Assembly (NCBI RefSeq): GCF_024679095.1 | Contig: NC_066516.1 | Span: 3,327,448-3,391,447, forward strand | Length of the DNA: 64,000 bases | DNA from: Eriocheir sinensis | Lineage: Eukaryota; Arthropoda; Malacostraca; Decapoda; Varunidae | Direction of reading: 5' to 3' | Shown here: piece by piece, positions 28,700 through 39,554 of the stretch | Position numbering within the stretch: the first letter of the stretch is position 1 | How the letters are laid out: each line of letters opens with the position of its first letter | Program-made: the position numbers and the translations under genes | Notes under the pieces: generated by a model | The model's input: the letters and a program-made list of their open reading frames with translations, nothing else | The model's database searches: none | What the model was told of the DNA's origin: nothing

Positions 28700-29100
28700 A
28701 TCACTTATTTTTAAGGACAGACCACCTAGTCTAGACCTTGGGGTCTGTGTGGTCTGATTTTCTATGTAATTCCTTCCCTTCCCCTTCCATCCTCCCTACC
28801 TTTCCTCCCTGGCTATTGCAACTGTTATTCACCCTTCTTTCCTTCCCACCCCATACTTCCTCCTCTCTCACATGATGCCGATCTCTCCTCTTCCTCCTTC
28901 CCTGTCCCCTCCCTCTTCCCTCGGAAGGTTGCAGTATTGACCACAATAAAAAAATGACATGTCCCACACAGATATCTTTCCCTCTCTCTCCCTGTCCTTT
29001 TCTGCCCCATCTATTGTAAATTAAGGCAATTGTAATATTTTAAGCATGTTTCCTTTGTTTGGATAGCCAGGATAGGCACTGAAGTATTTTTTATTTTGAC
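28700..29100. other. Pyrimidine-rich stretch, no gene
   Basis: CT-rich sequence with CCTTCCC words inside the hAT-like element. Reading frames here are low-complexity and unconvincing. Confidence 0.5.
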
Positions 29101-29265
29101 TACCGTTACTGCAGTACCGCACTGGGAAAGAAAAAATGGAACCGGACTACCGCAACCGCACTACTCCGGAAAAAATACCGCACTACTGATTTTTCAGTAC
29201 TGCGCCCACCTCTGCTATTTGTTACATGCATTAATCATGACTAATATATGACCCTTTTTTTTCAG

Positions 29266-29582
29266 CTCCGCTGCTCTATTGCTGGAGATCATCCCAGCAC
29301 AGTTCATTTCTTGTGGAGGAGGTACCATCAGCTGCTCTGGCACCAGCCACTGCTTCAACATCTGCTGGCCCTATGGCATCTGCCACTGCTTCATCAATTG
29401 ATGGCCCAATGACACCTGCCACTGCAAGGGACGACAACGAAGCTGCTCCACCACACTCTCCACCTACTTCATCGGAGTTAAGAGATGCCTTTCATAGGGC
29501 AGCAGTAAAATATTTTGATGCTGGGGCTGAATATTACCACCTCAAGGTTATGAAGCTAAGGAGAGACCTTAATATTAAATAA
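29266..29582 (+). CDS. Myb/SANT-like protein, C-terminal exon
   Basis: The acceptor TTTTTTTTCAG ends at 29265. The frame reads SSFLVEEVPSAALAPATAST, then an Ala/Ser/Pro/Thr-rich spacer. It finishes with LRDAFHRAAVKYFDAGAEYY and KLRRDLNIK before TAA. A low-complexity spacer followed by a C-terminal helix of this kind (EYYxxK-x-x-x-LRRDL) is usual for Harbinger-associated Myb-like proteins. Its likely role, from the family, is binding transposon ends and helping the HARBI1-type nuclease enter the nucleus. The link to the exon at 26200 is inferred from family order and strand; the splice phase is unresolved. Confidence 0.55.
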
Positions 29583-30175
29583 ATCCTCAAAACACTTTAT
29601 CTCTGTTGCAAATTTTTTTTTCTTCCTATTTCCATGCTGACTGCTCTTCTGCATGCCTCCTTCCTCCCTGCTGTGGCCTCACTGCACATCAGGGTTGGAA
29701 AAAAACACGATTAAAAAATAAAAAAAATAAAATAAAAAAATAAAATAAATACAGACGCCCCCCAACATTCACGGCCTCAACGTTCAGATTCACTTATACG
29801 CTGGTAGGGTAATTGCGACACCCCCCGCCGAACGCGGATGAAAACTCGCGTATACGCGGTCTGCAGCGCCCAGCTCGAACGTTGTGCATTTAGTGTTTAC
29901 CTTCGAAGCTGGAAGAGAGAAGTCAGCTGAAAGAAAAGGTTATACGTATAGTTATTCGGGGTAAAAAAAACATAGGGCAAGTTGGGGTAAAAAGTAAGAA
30001 AGCGATACAAAGCGGAACAAGTTACATGAAGAAGAATACGAGGAGACAGTTTGTTTACCACATGCGAGTGAAGCCAGCAGTGCTCTAGTGGAGTTTATAC
30101 AGCTTTTTTTAGTTTATCATGGCCTCCAAGCATTCCTCCACGTCTTCTTCAGGTGTGAAGAAGCCATGACGTGTT

Positions 30176-31305
30176 ATGACACTGAAGGAGAAGTCAGAGG
30201 TTCTAGAGAAACTGGACGCTGGTATGAGTTTTGCAGATGTTGGTTGGTGTCACAAGGTGAATGAGTCTATTATTTGCAGCATCCGTAAAGCTGGAGATAA
30301 AATATGCAGCAGTCTTCGTTGCTCAACAGATGTGAGTAACAAGGTAGCCTGCGTTAGTCGTCGTGATCTTCTTCTGGAGAAGATGGAGGCAGCACTATCA
30401 CAGTGGATGGATATTCAGACTCTGGAGAAGCACTCTGATGTATCGTATGGTGTGGTCCGGGCCAAGGCCATTAGCTGTATGAAAGGCTGCTCCAGGAGGA
30501 TGAGGCTCGCCCTGGGACATCAACAGCAACTGAACAACATGGTGGATCTTTCACAGCTAGTAAGGGGTGGTTTGAGCGGTTCAAGAAACGGCAATCGCTG
30601 CATGGCATCAATCGACATGGTGAGAGTGGGTCAGTAGATAAAAAAGCGGCGGAGCAGTTTAAGGCGATGTTTATCAAGTATGTTGCCGAAGAGGGGTATC
30701 AACCTGAGCAGATTTTCAACGCAGACGAAACGGGCCTTTTTTATAAGAAGGTTGGTCGCAAAACTTACATCAGTAAGAAGGTAAAAAAAACTACCAAGGT
30801 TCAAGTTGGCCAAGGACCGGGTTACGCTGCTGTTTTCCGGTAATGCTGCAGGAGACTTCCGCTGCAAACCTCTAATGGTCTACCGCTCACAAAATCCACG
30901 CAGTTTAAAAGGTAAAAATAAAGTGCAGCTACCAGTGTTTTGGCATGCAAACAAAAAGAGTTGGATGACTGCAGCAATTTTTGAAGACTGGTTTCAGAAG
31001 TTTCGTGCAGGAGGTGGAAACGTATCTGGCCAAGAAAAATCTCCACTTCAAAGCTGTGCTCTTATTTGACAACGCTCCCGGCCACAGTTCACGGAACAGC
31101 ACATTCGATCATCCATCAGTGAAAGTGATGTTTTTACCTCCCAACACTACCTCTATCTTGCAACCCATGGATCGTGGAGTGATACGGTCCTTTAAGGCCC
31201 ACTACATCAGGCGCGTTTATGACCGGGCCATCAAGGCAATCGACAGCTCGGAAATGCTTACCATGCTTGATTTCTGGAAAGCCTACATCAGGGATGGCAT
31301 AGAAG
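30176..31305 (+). pseudogene. Tigger transposase, N-terminal and catalytic part, broken
   Basis: The N-terminal helix-turn-helix (CENP-B type) reads MTLKEKSEVLEKLDAGMSFA and then VNESIICSIRKAGDKI. The DDE domain shows FNADETGLF (about 30717), LLFDNAPGHSS (about 31059) and LQPMDRGVIRSFKAHYIR (about 31159), giving the catalytic Asp triad. Frames shift near 30500, 30800 and 31020, so no single open frame remains. At 31305 the protein is cut in the FWKAYIRDGIEVI segment by the LTR element. Normally such proteins cut and paste the element at TA. Confidence 0.88.
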
Positions 31306-31310
31306 TTATT

Positions 31311-31585
31311 GGAGATATGTAAACACTTTGCACAGTTTCTGTAGTTTAATGTTCTTCCTTAGTAGTACACTTCACTCTGACTCTTCACTTACCACTAGCT
31401 TACTATCACTGGGACTGGGCCTCTCTCGCCCTCTTCTCCTATATATATCTAGAACAGTACAGTCTAGAATATTACAGTATACTTTAGATCATACAAGAAC
31501 ATGTAGCAAAAATATATGCGAGTTGGCCGTTTCTCCGGGAGCCTTCTAGAGGCCTATGGTCGCCGGGGAAGCTTCCAGCACAACA
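31311..31585 (-). repeat. LTR (3' in element sense)
   Basis: It shares GTAAACACTTTGCACAG, CTCTGACTCTTCACTTACC, TACAAGAACATGTAGC and GAGCCTTCTAGAGGCC with the other LTR, with small insertions. The outer border is set by the TTATT duplication, so this end starts GGAGATATG rather than the more usual TG. Confidence 0.88.
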
Positions 31586-31641
31586 CTATCCCCCTTAATT
31601 GTGATCGTCCCGATCACATACTATGTACAACCCTAAGAGAA

Positions 31642-32951
31642 TTAATCAAAAACATAATAATCGTCGTATCGCTGTGGACGCCTGCGTTGTCTCTGTCTTC
31701 TGTTCGTTGCCTCCTGCGCGTCTGTCTCCTGGTGCGCCTCGTCGTCGTCCGCTTCTTGGGGTGTCCCTGGAACATCTGCCGAAGCCGGGAGGTTATCTCC
31801 CTCGGCTGAAAGGGCCAGGAGGCCTACGTTGTCGTCGACCTCCTCTCGGTCCTGGACGTCCCTTGCGTTTTCGTCGGCTGCTGGATGTCTGTAGTTGTTC
31901 CAGGTGTAGTTTCCCGGACCGTGGTCCGTGGTACCTCCATAGGCGGTTGACGTGGACAACTTTCGGCTTGGTCTTTTCCGATCTCCGGATTCGGTAAGTC
32001 ACGTCGGAGAGGCGTTCTAGCACAGTGTAAGGGCCTTCCAGGGGCGGGCTCTGTAACTTCGGAGACTGTCCTTTCTTCCTCTGCGGGTTGTAAAGCCAGA
32101 CTCGGTCTCCTTCCTTGAAGTCAACGTGGCTTGCCCTCATATTGTAACCGCGCTTCATGGCCTCCCCGGAGAACTTCAAGGCACCTCGGACTTGATGGTG
32201 CACCTCTTCCAGCCGTTCCTCTAGTTGACGGGCAAAACTGGAGGCGTCCCTTGGAAGGCTTTCCCCAGGAGGCCTTCCTGTCAGTAGGTCCACCGGCAAT
32301 CGCAGCTCACGTCCAAACATCAGCTTTGCCGGTGAATACCCCGTAGTCTCGTGGGCGGCAGACCTGTAGGCCATGAGAAGCGCAGGCAGCTTCTGATCCC
32401 ATGAAGACTGATCATTGTTGCACTGCTTGGCCAACTCCTGGCCCAACGTCCAATTAAACCTCTCCACCATTCCATCTGACTGTGGGTGCAGAGGGGGTCC
32501 GGGTCTTCTTGATACCCAGAAGCTTGCAGCACTCAGCAAGGACTGTTGACTCAAAATTCCTTCCCTGGTCGGAATGGAGCTCGTTAGGCACACCGAAGCG
32601 ACAGAAGAACTCCTCCACCAAAACCTTGGCGATGGTAGTGGCTTCCTGGTCAGGGATGGCGTAGGCTTCCGCCACTTGGTGAAGTAATCCATTGTGACGC
32701 AGATGTACCTATTTCCGTTCGTCGTCAGAGGCAAGGGTCCTGCTATATCCACTGCCACCCGTTCCATGGGGCTCCAACCTGGTATAGTTGCAGTGCTCTT
32801 GGGGCCCTTCTTTGCAGCACACCTCACACGCGTGACACCATTCTTCCACGTCCTTCCTCATGCCAACCCAGTAGAACCTTTGGCGCAGGCGACTCAGTGT
32901 CTTCTTTACCCCTAGGTGTCCGCTGGTGATGCTGTCATGCATTTCTTTCAA
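31642..32951 (-). pseudogene. Integrase of the second LTR element
   Basis: The HHCC zinc-binding part (SGHLGVKKTLSRLRQRFYW, then WCHACEVC) lies at about 32951-32810. The catalytic core starts VAVDIAGPLPLTTNGNRYIC. The second Asp (HSDQGRNFES) is in a different frame (about 32590-32560), and the core resumes GMVERFNWTLGQELAKQ in the first frame. These are two compensating shifts. A GPY/F module (RVWLYNPQRKKG, then LEGPYTVLERLSDVTYRIR) ends the recognisable domain. Integrase would insert the DNA copy; this one is broken. Confidence 0.88.
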
Positions 32952-33269
32952 GACGCCTTCGGGACTTCACAGGTAACACCGTGGACCAGTAGTGGTCAAG
33001 ACCATCATGAGAGACCCATCGTCGCTGCAACACCCCGTTGTCCATCCGAAGAGTGTCCCACTGAGTCCAGTAATTCTTGGTGGTAGGGCTTTCTCTCGAG
33101 ATTACTTCCCACCCAGGTCGCGTTGACGACTGACTCAGCCACTCCATAATTGGTCTCAGATCTCGGTCCTCCGCTGCAGTTTCCCAAGTCTCCCATGGCA
33201 CCTCCGCTGTCTGTTCCACTGTAGTGCGGCGGCACATATTCTGGACGCTTTCTGGAGGCAATGTTGACA

Positions 33270-34814
33270 CTCAGGTAGGCAGGGGCTGTCCGCGTTACCG
33301 TGTGTTAGTCCAGATCGGTGCACAATAATATAGTGATGCTGCTCTAGTTTACCTATCCAGCGAGCAAGCTGGCCCTCAGGGTTTTCAGTGACTTCAGCCA
33401 CCGCAATGCAGCGTGATCCGTGCGGATGGTGAAAGTTGCACCGTACAGGTAAGCATGGAAAAGTCAAGGCTAGTGACTACTGCCATGAGTTCTTTCCGGG
33501 TAACGCTATAGTTTTTCTCGGCTGGAGTGAGCTTCTTGCTGAAGTAGGCCACAACACGTTCCATGTCGGCACATGCCTGGGTCAGCACTCCACCAATCCC
33601 TCATCACTGGCATCACAATCCAGTATAAAAGGCTTAGAGGGGTCTGGGTAGGTGAGTACGGGCGAGCTGATGAGGGCCTCCTTGAGCTTCTCAAAGGCAA
33701 CCTGAGTTTCCGCTGTCCACTCAAACTTGCGCCCTTCTTCGTCAGGAGGTGCAGTGGTGCAGCAATCATGGCGAAGCCTTTCACAAACCTGCGGTAGTAT
33801 GAGCACAACCGAGGAAGCTCCGCAGCTCCTTCACGTTGGTGGGTGTCGGCCAGTCCCAGCCACCTTCTCAGGATCAGTGCGTACTCCAGCCTCGCTCACG
33901 ATGTGTCCCAAGTATTGGACCTCCTTTTGGAACAGACAGCATTTCTTCGGGCTGAGCTTAAGGTGTGCAGCTCTAAACCGGGCGAAAACCTCTGATAGCC
34001 TTTTCATCTCCTGCTCGAAGGTCTGGCCAAAGACAATCACGTCGTCGAGGTAGATGAGTGCCGTCTTCCAGTGAAGTCCCTCCAGCACCCTCTCCATCAG
34101 CCGCTCGAACGTGGCCGGCGCGTTGCACAGGCCAAAGGGCATGACCTTAAACTGCCACAGGCCTTGACCGTAGGAGAAGGCTGTTTTCTGTCCTGCTCCG
34201 CCATTTTGACTTGGTGATACCCAGACTTCATATCCAGTGTTGAAAACCACTTGGAGCCCACCAAGGCGTCGAGCGTGTCGTCGATCCGTGGGTGTGGGTA
34301 TGAATCCTTGATGGTGAGATCGTTGAGGGCTCGGTAGTCCACGCAGCACCTGAGGAACCGTCCTTTTCCTGACGAGCACTACAGCAGACGCCCACGGGCT
34401 GCTGGACCGCTCGATTAACCCTTGTTGCCGGAGATCATCCATTACCTCATCCATCTCCTTGCGACGGGCTGGTGCCATCCTTCGAGGAGCTTGCTTCACT
34501 GGGCGGTGGCTACCTGTGTCGATGTGGTGCTCTACCAGGTCCGTACACCCCAAGTCCAGGTCTCCTGTGGAAAACACATCTGCATTTCTCACGAGAAGCT
34601 CCCTGAGCTGTTCCACTTGGGGTTCCTCTAGACACTTGGAGCTCCTGTCAAACAGATCGCGCAGGTTGTCAGGCAGCTCCTCCTGGGGCTTCGTCAGGGT
34701 TCTCCTGCAGACACAGGTTCTTGGTTTCTGGTCGATCTCTTGGCACAATCCCACCATGGTCCCTTGTTTTATTTTCTTTGGGCTGAAGGAGACATTGGCC
34801 ACGACGACAGGCAC
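33270..34814 (-). pseudogene. RT and RNase H of the second LTR element
   Basis: RT begins APRRMAPARRKEMDEVMDDL and QGLIERSSSPWASAVVLVRK, then shifts frame: DYRALNDLTIKDSYPHPRID is read separately (34342-34250). It returns with FKVMPFGLCNAPATFERLME and the catalytic YLDD (LIYLDDVIVFG, about 34050). RNase H follows after another shift (FILDCDASDEG, about 33620, then TPAEKNYSVTRKELMAVV). The order and motifs are those of Ty3/mdg4 elements. Confidence 0.88.
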
Positions 34815-35107
34815 TTCCGCTGCAGCAGGGTCTAAAAGTACTTCCTACAATCACCCCGTTTTCTACCGGGCATCGACTTCCACTCTCTACCACACACAGG
34901 CTAGCCGGGGGGGCACCCGTAATTTGACAGGGTAACAGCATCTCCGACCTCGGAGGAATAATGGTGGTGCGCTTGACCGTCACTGGCAGGTCTTGCTTGT
35001 TCACAGTCGTCAGTGGCACCCTCCTTCCTCCTACAGTCAGCTGCTTAGCGCGGAAGTCCAGCTCGCACCTGTGGGAGACAAGATAATCCATACCTAGGAT
35101 GCAGGGG

Positions 35108-35458
35108 TCATCCATGTCGGCCACGTACACAGAGGAACTCTTCCTTTCCTCCGAGCTCAAACTTCACGTCCACTGGGCCTCTGAGCTCTGCGTAGTGTCC
35201 TGTGACTCCGCACAGTCGATGCGGCGTCTTAGGAAGCCGACGATGACTCACCACGTCAGGCCGCACCAATGTGCGTTCCGAGCCTGTGTCGACGACCACA
35301 GGCCACAACACTCCGTCAACCTTGCCCTCCACTTGGCAGCTTGTCATGGTGGTTCTCCTGCACACTGATATCTTCGGGGCATGTACAGGACAGACTGGTC
35401 GTTGCCCCGTGAACCAGTCCTTCTTAGTTTCCCAGTGGTGGTCCCTCGTGACACTCAT
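35108..35458 (-). pseudogene. Aspartic protease of the second LTR element
   Basis: It reads VEGKVDGVLWPVVVDTGSER followed by TLVRPDVVS. DTGS is the active-site motif, and RLCGVTGHYAELRGPV follows. The corresponding region of the first LTR element (RLCGVTGHCVQSEGPV) lacks the DTG part. Frame continues into a linker with ADMDDPCILGMDYL. Confidence 0.85.
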
Positions 35459-35499
35459 TCTTCCACAGGTCCAGCACTTGGGTCCTTCCTGGGCTTCTT

Positions 35500-36480
35500 C
35501 TTAGCGGCACCTTCATATTCCTTCTTCCTCTTATAGCATTCGTTCTCCTTGTGCCCAACCTTCTCGCAGTACCAGCACGTTCTTTCGTGCCCTAAAGCCA
35601 GAAGTCGAGTCGTCCCTGAAGCAGTAAGCTAGACCCTACAAAGGACTCAAACTCCATGGCACGTGCCAGAGCTTCCTGCATTGATGTTGGCTTTGTTTCT
35701 TCAGCTGAGGGCTGTCCAGGGCATCGATGAATTGATCACGCAGCAAAACCGTCAGCAGGTCAGGGGTGGCACCTGGGTATGCCTTGTGCGCCATGCTCTC
35801 AAGGTCGTTCTGGTGCTTGGTCCCATATCGTTGCTCCAGCGCCTGTGCAGCCCGCTGTAGCTGCCCTTTGTCGCATTGTCGAGCTGGGTCATCCCATCCG
35901 TTCCGAGCTGCCAACAGCTCAAACTGAGCGCGGTAAGCCTCCCAGGAGACCTTGCCATCAAACTCCTGAGGCTTCTTTCTAACAGGCGAACCCAGCAGAC
36001 CCATGGGGCTGGCGGAACTTTGCGGGGATAAACTCAGGCGAAACAGGGCTCAAACTACCCCGGACTTGCGTAGGAGAAGCATCTCTTCAAGGGCCTTCAC
36101 TCTGTCACTTACTTCTAGTATTTCTTTGTGTCGTCTCCCGTACCACCTCCATCTTTTGTTGAAGATTTGTGTGTTCTTTCTCCACTTCTATCAGGCGTTG
36201 TCCCAAGTTCGTGGTCACATCAGTCATTTCTCTTCGAACTGATTCACTTCCATCTTGTACTGCTCTTAGCTGTAGCTGTAATCCCAGAAGCGATCTTCTA
36301 GCTGTTCTTTGAGTTCTTGGAGTGTTCCTTCTTGTTGTTGCTGTGCTCTTTCTTGTTGTTCTTTGAGTTCTTGGAGTGTTCCTTCCTGTTGTTGCTGTGC
36401 TCTTTCTTGTTGTTCTTTGAGTTCTTGGTGTGCTTTTTCTTGTTGTTCCTTGAGTTCTCTGACACCAGTGTTATGCCGGA
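35500..36480 (-). pseudogene. Gag with tandem coiled-coil repeats and one CCHC knuckle
   Basis: At 36302-36480 the DNA has repeats of about 57 bp that read, on the minus strand, KEQQERAQQQQEGTLQEL. The capsid-like part follows (FDGKVSWEAYRAQFELLAAR), and a knuckle C-X2-C-X4-H-X4-C (CWYCEKVGHKENEC) lies at about 35543-35590. The start codon is not certain. The N-terminal Gln/Glu repeat array resembles in style the coiled-coil array of the first LTR element. Confidence 0.75.
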
Positions 36481-36521
36481 CGTGTTACTTGGGTTCCCGT
36501 GTGTCAGTCAGAGACGTGGGG

Positions 36522-36788
36522 GGAGGATATGTAAACACTTTGCACAGTTTCTGTAGTTTAATGTTCTTCCTTAGTAGTACACTTCACTCTGACTCTTCAC
36601 TTACCACTAGCTTACTATCACTGGGACTGGGCCTCTCGCCTCTTCTCCTATATATATCTAGAACAGTACAGTCTAGAATATTACAGTATACTTTAGATCA
36701 TACAAGAACATGTAGCAAAACCCTTTGCTCGTTTCTCCGGGAGCCTTCTAGAGGCCTATGGTCGCCGGGGGAAGCTTCCAGCACAACA
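36522..36788 (-). repeat. LTR (5' in element sense)
   Basis: 267 bp, matching 31311-31585. It ends CAGCACAACA before TTATT. Small gaps (for example CTCTCGCC versus CTCGCC) distinguish the two. Confidence 0.88.
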
Positions 36789-36795
36789 TTATTAA

Positions 36796-37410
36796 CCGTT
36801 TCCTTGCACGCGGGACGGGATGCGACTATCCTCTCAGGCGCAGTCAGGCAGCCCAATGGGGGGTCTCGTTTAACCTCTGTAACTCAAAAACTATTCATCA
36901 CAGCTAAAAACCAAAAAACACCATTGGAAAGAGGAGGTCCAGATCTATAGGAGTCGGTTATGTATGCCTCTCTTGTGAACGTACATGCACATTCAGGGAG
37001 TGTTGAATGTTAACACTCACGTCGGTGCGTGCGGGATGATCAGCCATATTGAGGGAACTGCGGACATTTCTCCTTCAGATTCTGGCAAGGGATTATTGCC
37101 AACTGCAATATTTACACCAATTTGGTCAAAGAATCAGTCAGGTGATAGGTAGGTGAAGCTATGCAAAAATGGCGCTATAAAGGGCAAGAACATCCACCAG
37201 TTACTTGTCCGTAGATATGCTGCGCTGGGCTATGATTTTCTACCAAATTTAGTGAAGAACCCACTCAATTGGCAATCCTGTGCTGTGAGAATTAGTGTTG
37301 GAACACTTTCATACGCGGGAGATTTGAGTGCGGGTGGAGCTCGCAGCGAGCGTTTAGCACCACCAGCAAATACGCCTAATGCCCGCTGCAAGCGTTTAGC
37401 AATGAAAGGG
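36796..37410. mobile_element. TTAA element inside the Tigger transposase
   Basis: TTAA lies at 36792-36795 and 37411-37414. The ends CCGTTTCCTTGCACGC and the inverted GCAATGAAAGGG, with GCGCAG and GCTGCAAGCG just inside, match imperfectly. Removing it restores the Tigger line from EVI to the KEVW-type segment. It is 615 bp with no transposase. Confidence 0.72.
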
Positions 37411-37414
37411 TTAA

Positions 37415-37917
37415 GGAGGTCTGGGACTGTTACCAAGACAACACTTAACTTCTGCTGGCAAAAGCTTTGGCCCGAAGTAGTGAATGACTTTCGAGGGTTT
37501 GGCATCGATAAGGAAGTGAAACAAATTGTCAAATTGCCACAGAGGATTAGTGGTGATGGTTTTACTGATATGACAGAGGACGATGTGTACGAGCTCATTG
37601 ATTCACACAACGAGGTACCAACAGATGAGGAACTTCTCAGCATGGTTGAAGAAATGAACGCTACTCCAGGTGAAGGGGACGATGATGATGAAGAAGAGTT
37701 CAGCCCAGAGTCTGCACAACCCTTCACCCTTTGTGGGCTCTGCCAGGTTTTTCAACAGGCAGAACAATTTTGTTCAATGCTGGTGGAGATGGACCCACAG
37801 GTAGAGCATTCCACTATGATCAGAAGAGGGTTTGAAGCTCTGCTAACGCCAAACAGGGAAGAAAAACATCGCTTGGAGATGACAGCGAGGCAGTCCCTCA
37901 TCACCATTTTTCTTTAA
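37415..37917 (+). pseudogene. Tigger transposase, C-terminal part
   Basis: After the TTAA element the frame continues VTKTTLNFCWQKLWPEVVND, then an acidic/Ser tail (SMVEEMNATPGEGDDDDEEE). It ends with a helical segment including MIRRGFEALLTPNREEKH. One base is missing near 37425 (the VWD frame changes to the SVTKTTL frame). LNxCWxKLWPE is a conserved Tigger block. The protein is broken in two by about 6.1 kb of inserted DNA. Confidence 0.85.
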
Positions 37918-38913
37918 CCCACGTCAGCCAGGCAGCAAATTGGGTCATCACCGTCACCTTCAACCTGTGGATCAACAGCCTCTCCTGCACTGTCAGTTGT
38001 TGTCATCCACATGGAGAGCATTCAGGAAGAGGAGAAGCAAGAGGAAGAGAAGGAGCAGGTCGACGACCCGCTCTCATGTTGACAACACCACTCGCCCGCC
38101 AACCACCACTGCCTACGCACTCACACTCACCACAACCAACCACAGAGTGAGTGTTAAATTATTACAGTCCATATTTAATTTGTGATTTGTGTATGTAACA
38201 CTATATAACAATGCTTAGAAATGCCTTAGAAATCCATTTTTTTATTCGATCGAGATGGTTCACTGCACCACACCTGCCAGTGTTTACAAACAATGCTCGG
38301 CTGCTGCACCGCCGGCCTGGCTCCTGCCTGGCGCACACTCGCCTGTGTCCACACACAACTTTCATTACTCATCAAAGACCTGTAAAAATATTTGTGGTAA
38401 ATTTCCGCAGCCGCCATCAGTTGCACGTGTGCCCTCCACGTGTTGGTGTAAGGGAGGCGACACCTGTTGGGAGGCAGGTGGGTGGGTGGGTGTTTGCCTC
38501 CACACCTCACCCTTTCCACCTCCCGGCCGCCATCACGCGCAGCCTCTCCCCTCACCCTTGCTCTCCTTTCCCCTTGCCGCCACATGCGCTTTGCTCGTTC
38601 CGCTGTCCTCCCCCCTGCCCCCGCACACCACGCTTGAATCGTGCTCATCCCTCACCTTCCTGACGCCCCTGCCCCTCCCTCACCCCTCTCCCATCTCATG
38701 GCAAAGTGTGAGGCTCTGTTACATCCCTACCTTAGAAATCCATCGTTTTTTATTTGATCGAGATGGTAGAACGAAACCCTATTTTCCCTACTTGATTATA
38801 GTCCCATTGATTGCGGATTCGCGGATCATGGGAATCTCGCAGAACCAAATACCAGCGCACGGCGGAGGGCTTCTGTAAATAATAATAATAATAAAAAATA
38901 AAAAAAAATAAAA

Positions 38914-38918
<5 letters not shown>

Positions 38919-38991
<73 letters not shown>
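38919..38991. repeat. (TA)n microsatellite
   Basis: An uninterrupted TA tract of about 73 bp, just outside the right end of the Tigger element and its AAT-rich flank. Confidence 0.95.
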
Positions 38992-38999
<8 letters not shown>

Positions 39000-39220
39000 A
39001 ATCCTTTTTTGTTTCCACTAATTATTTGTTTCAGTCTTTTGAGGCCATTTTCTTGTATTAAACTTTTTTTATTGTGAACTTAAACCTGCCTGCTAAAAGA
39101 GTTATCACACTGGGCAATTTTTCCTCCGACCTCCGATTTCATTAAATCTAAATGTTCCCAAGTGTGAAGTGACATTACATGTTGGTCTCATTCAGAAATG
39201 TCGTATGGCTATAAGCTGAA
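38991..39220. repeat. Duplicate of the HARBI1-like gene's 3' end
   Basis: About 220 bp closely match 40786-41005: TTTTGCAATAATCCTT, TTTCAGTCTT.TGAGGCCATT, GAACTTAAACCTG.CTGCTAA and GTATGGCTATAAGCTG versus GTCTGGCTATAAGCTG. On the minus strand the end would read QLIAIRHF-stop, against QLIARQHF-stop in the gene. The TTAA element at 39225 is inserted just at its edge. Confidence 0.8.
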
Positions 39221-39460
39221 TTAACACATATCTTGCGGCTGGCAGCAACCCCGCTGCCACGATGATTTGAATGTGAATATCTCCAGTTTGCCGGTAGCCA
39301 CCAAACAGAGAAGAAGTGGGTGTTATGCTGGCAGCTTGTAGAGCGTAATTGCGCCTGGCAGAAAGCCTGACCCACATGGGGGCAGGCCGCAACAATGTAA
39401 TGTTTTATGAATCTGTTGTGGCCTGACCCATTTTGTGGCAGGCCATCAAGATGGCTTTTC

Positions 39461-39465
<5 letters not shown>

Positions 39466-39544
<79 letters not shown>

Positions 39545-39545
39545 T
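39466..39545. repeat. (TA)n microsatellite next to the SINE
   Basis: A TA tract of about 75 bp that abuts the A/T-rich tail of the SINE. On the SINE's other side (39908-39916) is ATATAT, so the target was probably TA-repeat sequence. Confidence 0.9.
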
Positions 39546-39554
39546 ATTTTTATT

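Larger units (their letters stand above)
26571..29214. mobile_element. hAT-like element, 2.6 kb, in an intron
   Basis: The ends are CAGAGGTGGGC and GCCCACCTCTG, flanked by CTATTTAT (26563-26570) and CTATTTGT (29215-29222), 7 of 8 matching. Subterminal regions are full of TACCGCAC/GTGCGGTA words, as in hAT elements. Inside are (CT)n (27363-27443), (ATT)n (27484-27583) and a CR1-like LINE fragment (27785-28690). There is also a TTAACCCGCGCGGTGCCGG stretch at 26893 that may be one end of a TTAA element. It encodes no hAT transposase. Confidence 0.82.
31311..36788 (-). mobile_element. Second Ty3/mdg4-type LTR retrotransposon
   Basis: The LTRs are 31311-31585 and 36522-36788, both ending GCACAACA on the right, with TTATT on both outer sides (31306-31310 and 36789-36793). 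Minus-strand order is normal: coiled-coil Gag start, Gag with one CCHC knuckle, protease, RT, RNase H, and integrase with a GPY/F module. Reading frames are broken by several shifts, so the copy is dead but nearly complete. The polypurine tract AATTAAGGGGGATAG lies next to the 3' LTR. It is inserted inside the Tigger element, at the edge of the TTAA element. Confidence 0.9.
29752..38875 (+). mobile_element. pogo/Tigger element with nested insertions
   Basis: The left end CAGACGCCCCCCAACATTC and right end GCGCACGGCGGAGGGCTTCTG are imperfect inverted copies, each next to TA (29750-29751 and 38876-38877). The transposase frame (30176-31305, resuming at 37415) identifies the pogo/Tigger group. 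Without its nested insertions (a TTAA element at 36796-37410 and an LTR element at 31311-36788) it would be about 3 kb. From 37918 to 38875 it holds an acidic tail region and AT/CT-rich non-coding sequence. Confidence 0.85.

Noticed and set aside
38211..38878. Plus-strand frames of 150 and 207 residues after the Tigger transposase
   Set aside because: Pro/Ser/His-rich, non-coding 3' part of the Tigger element; no conserved block.
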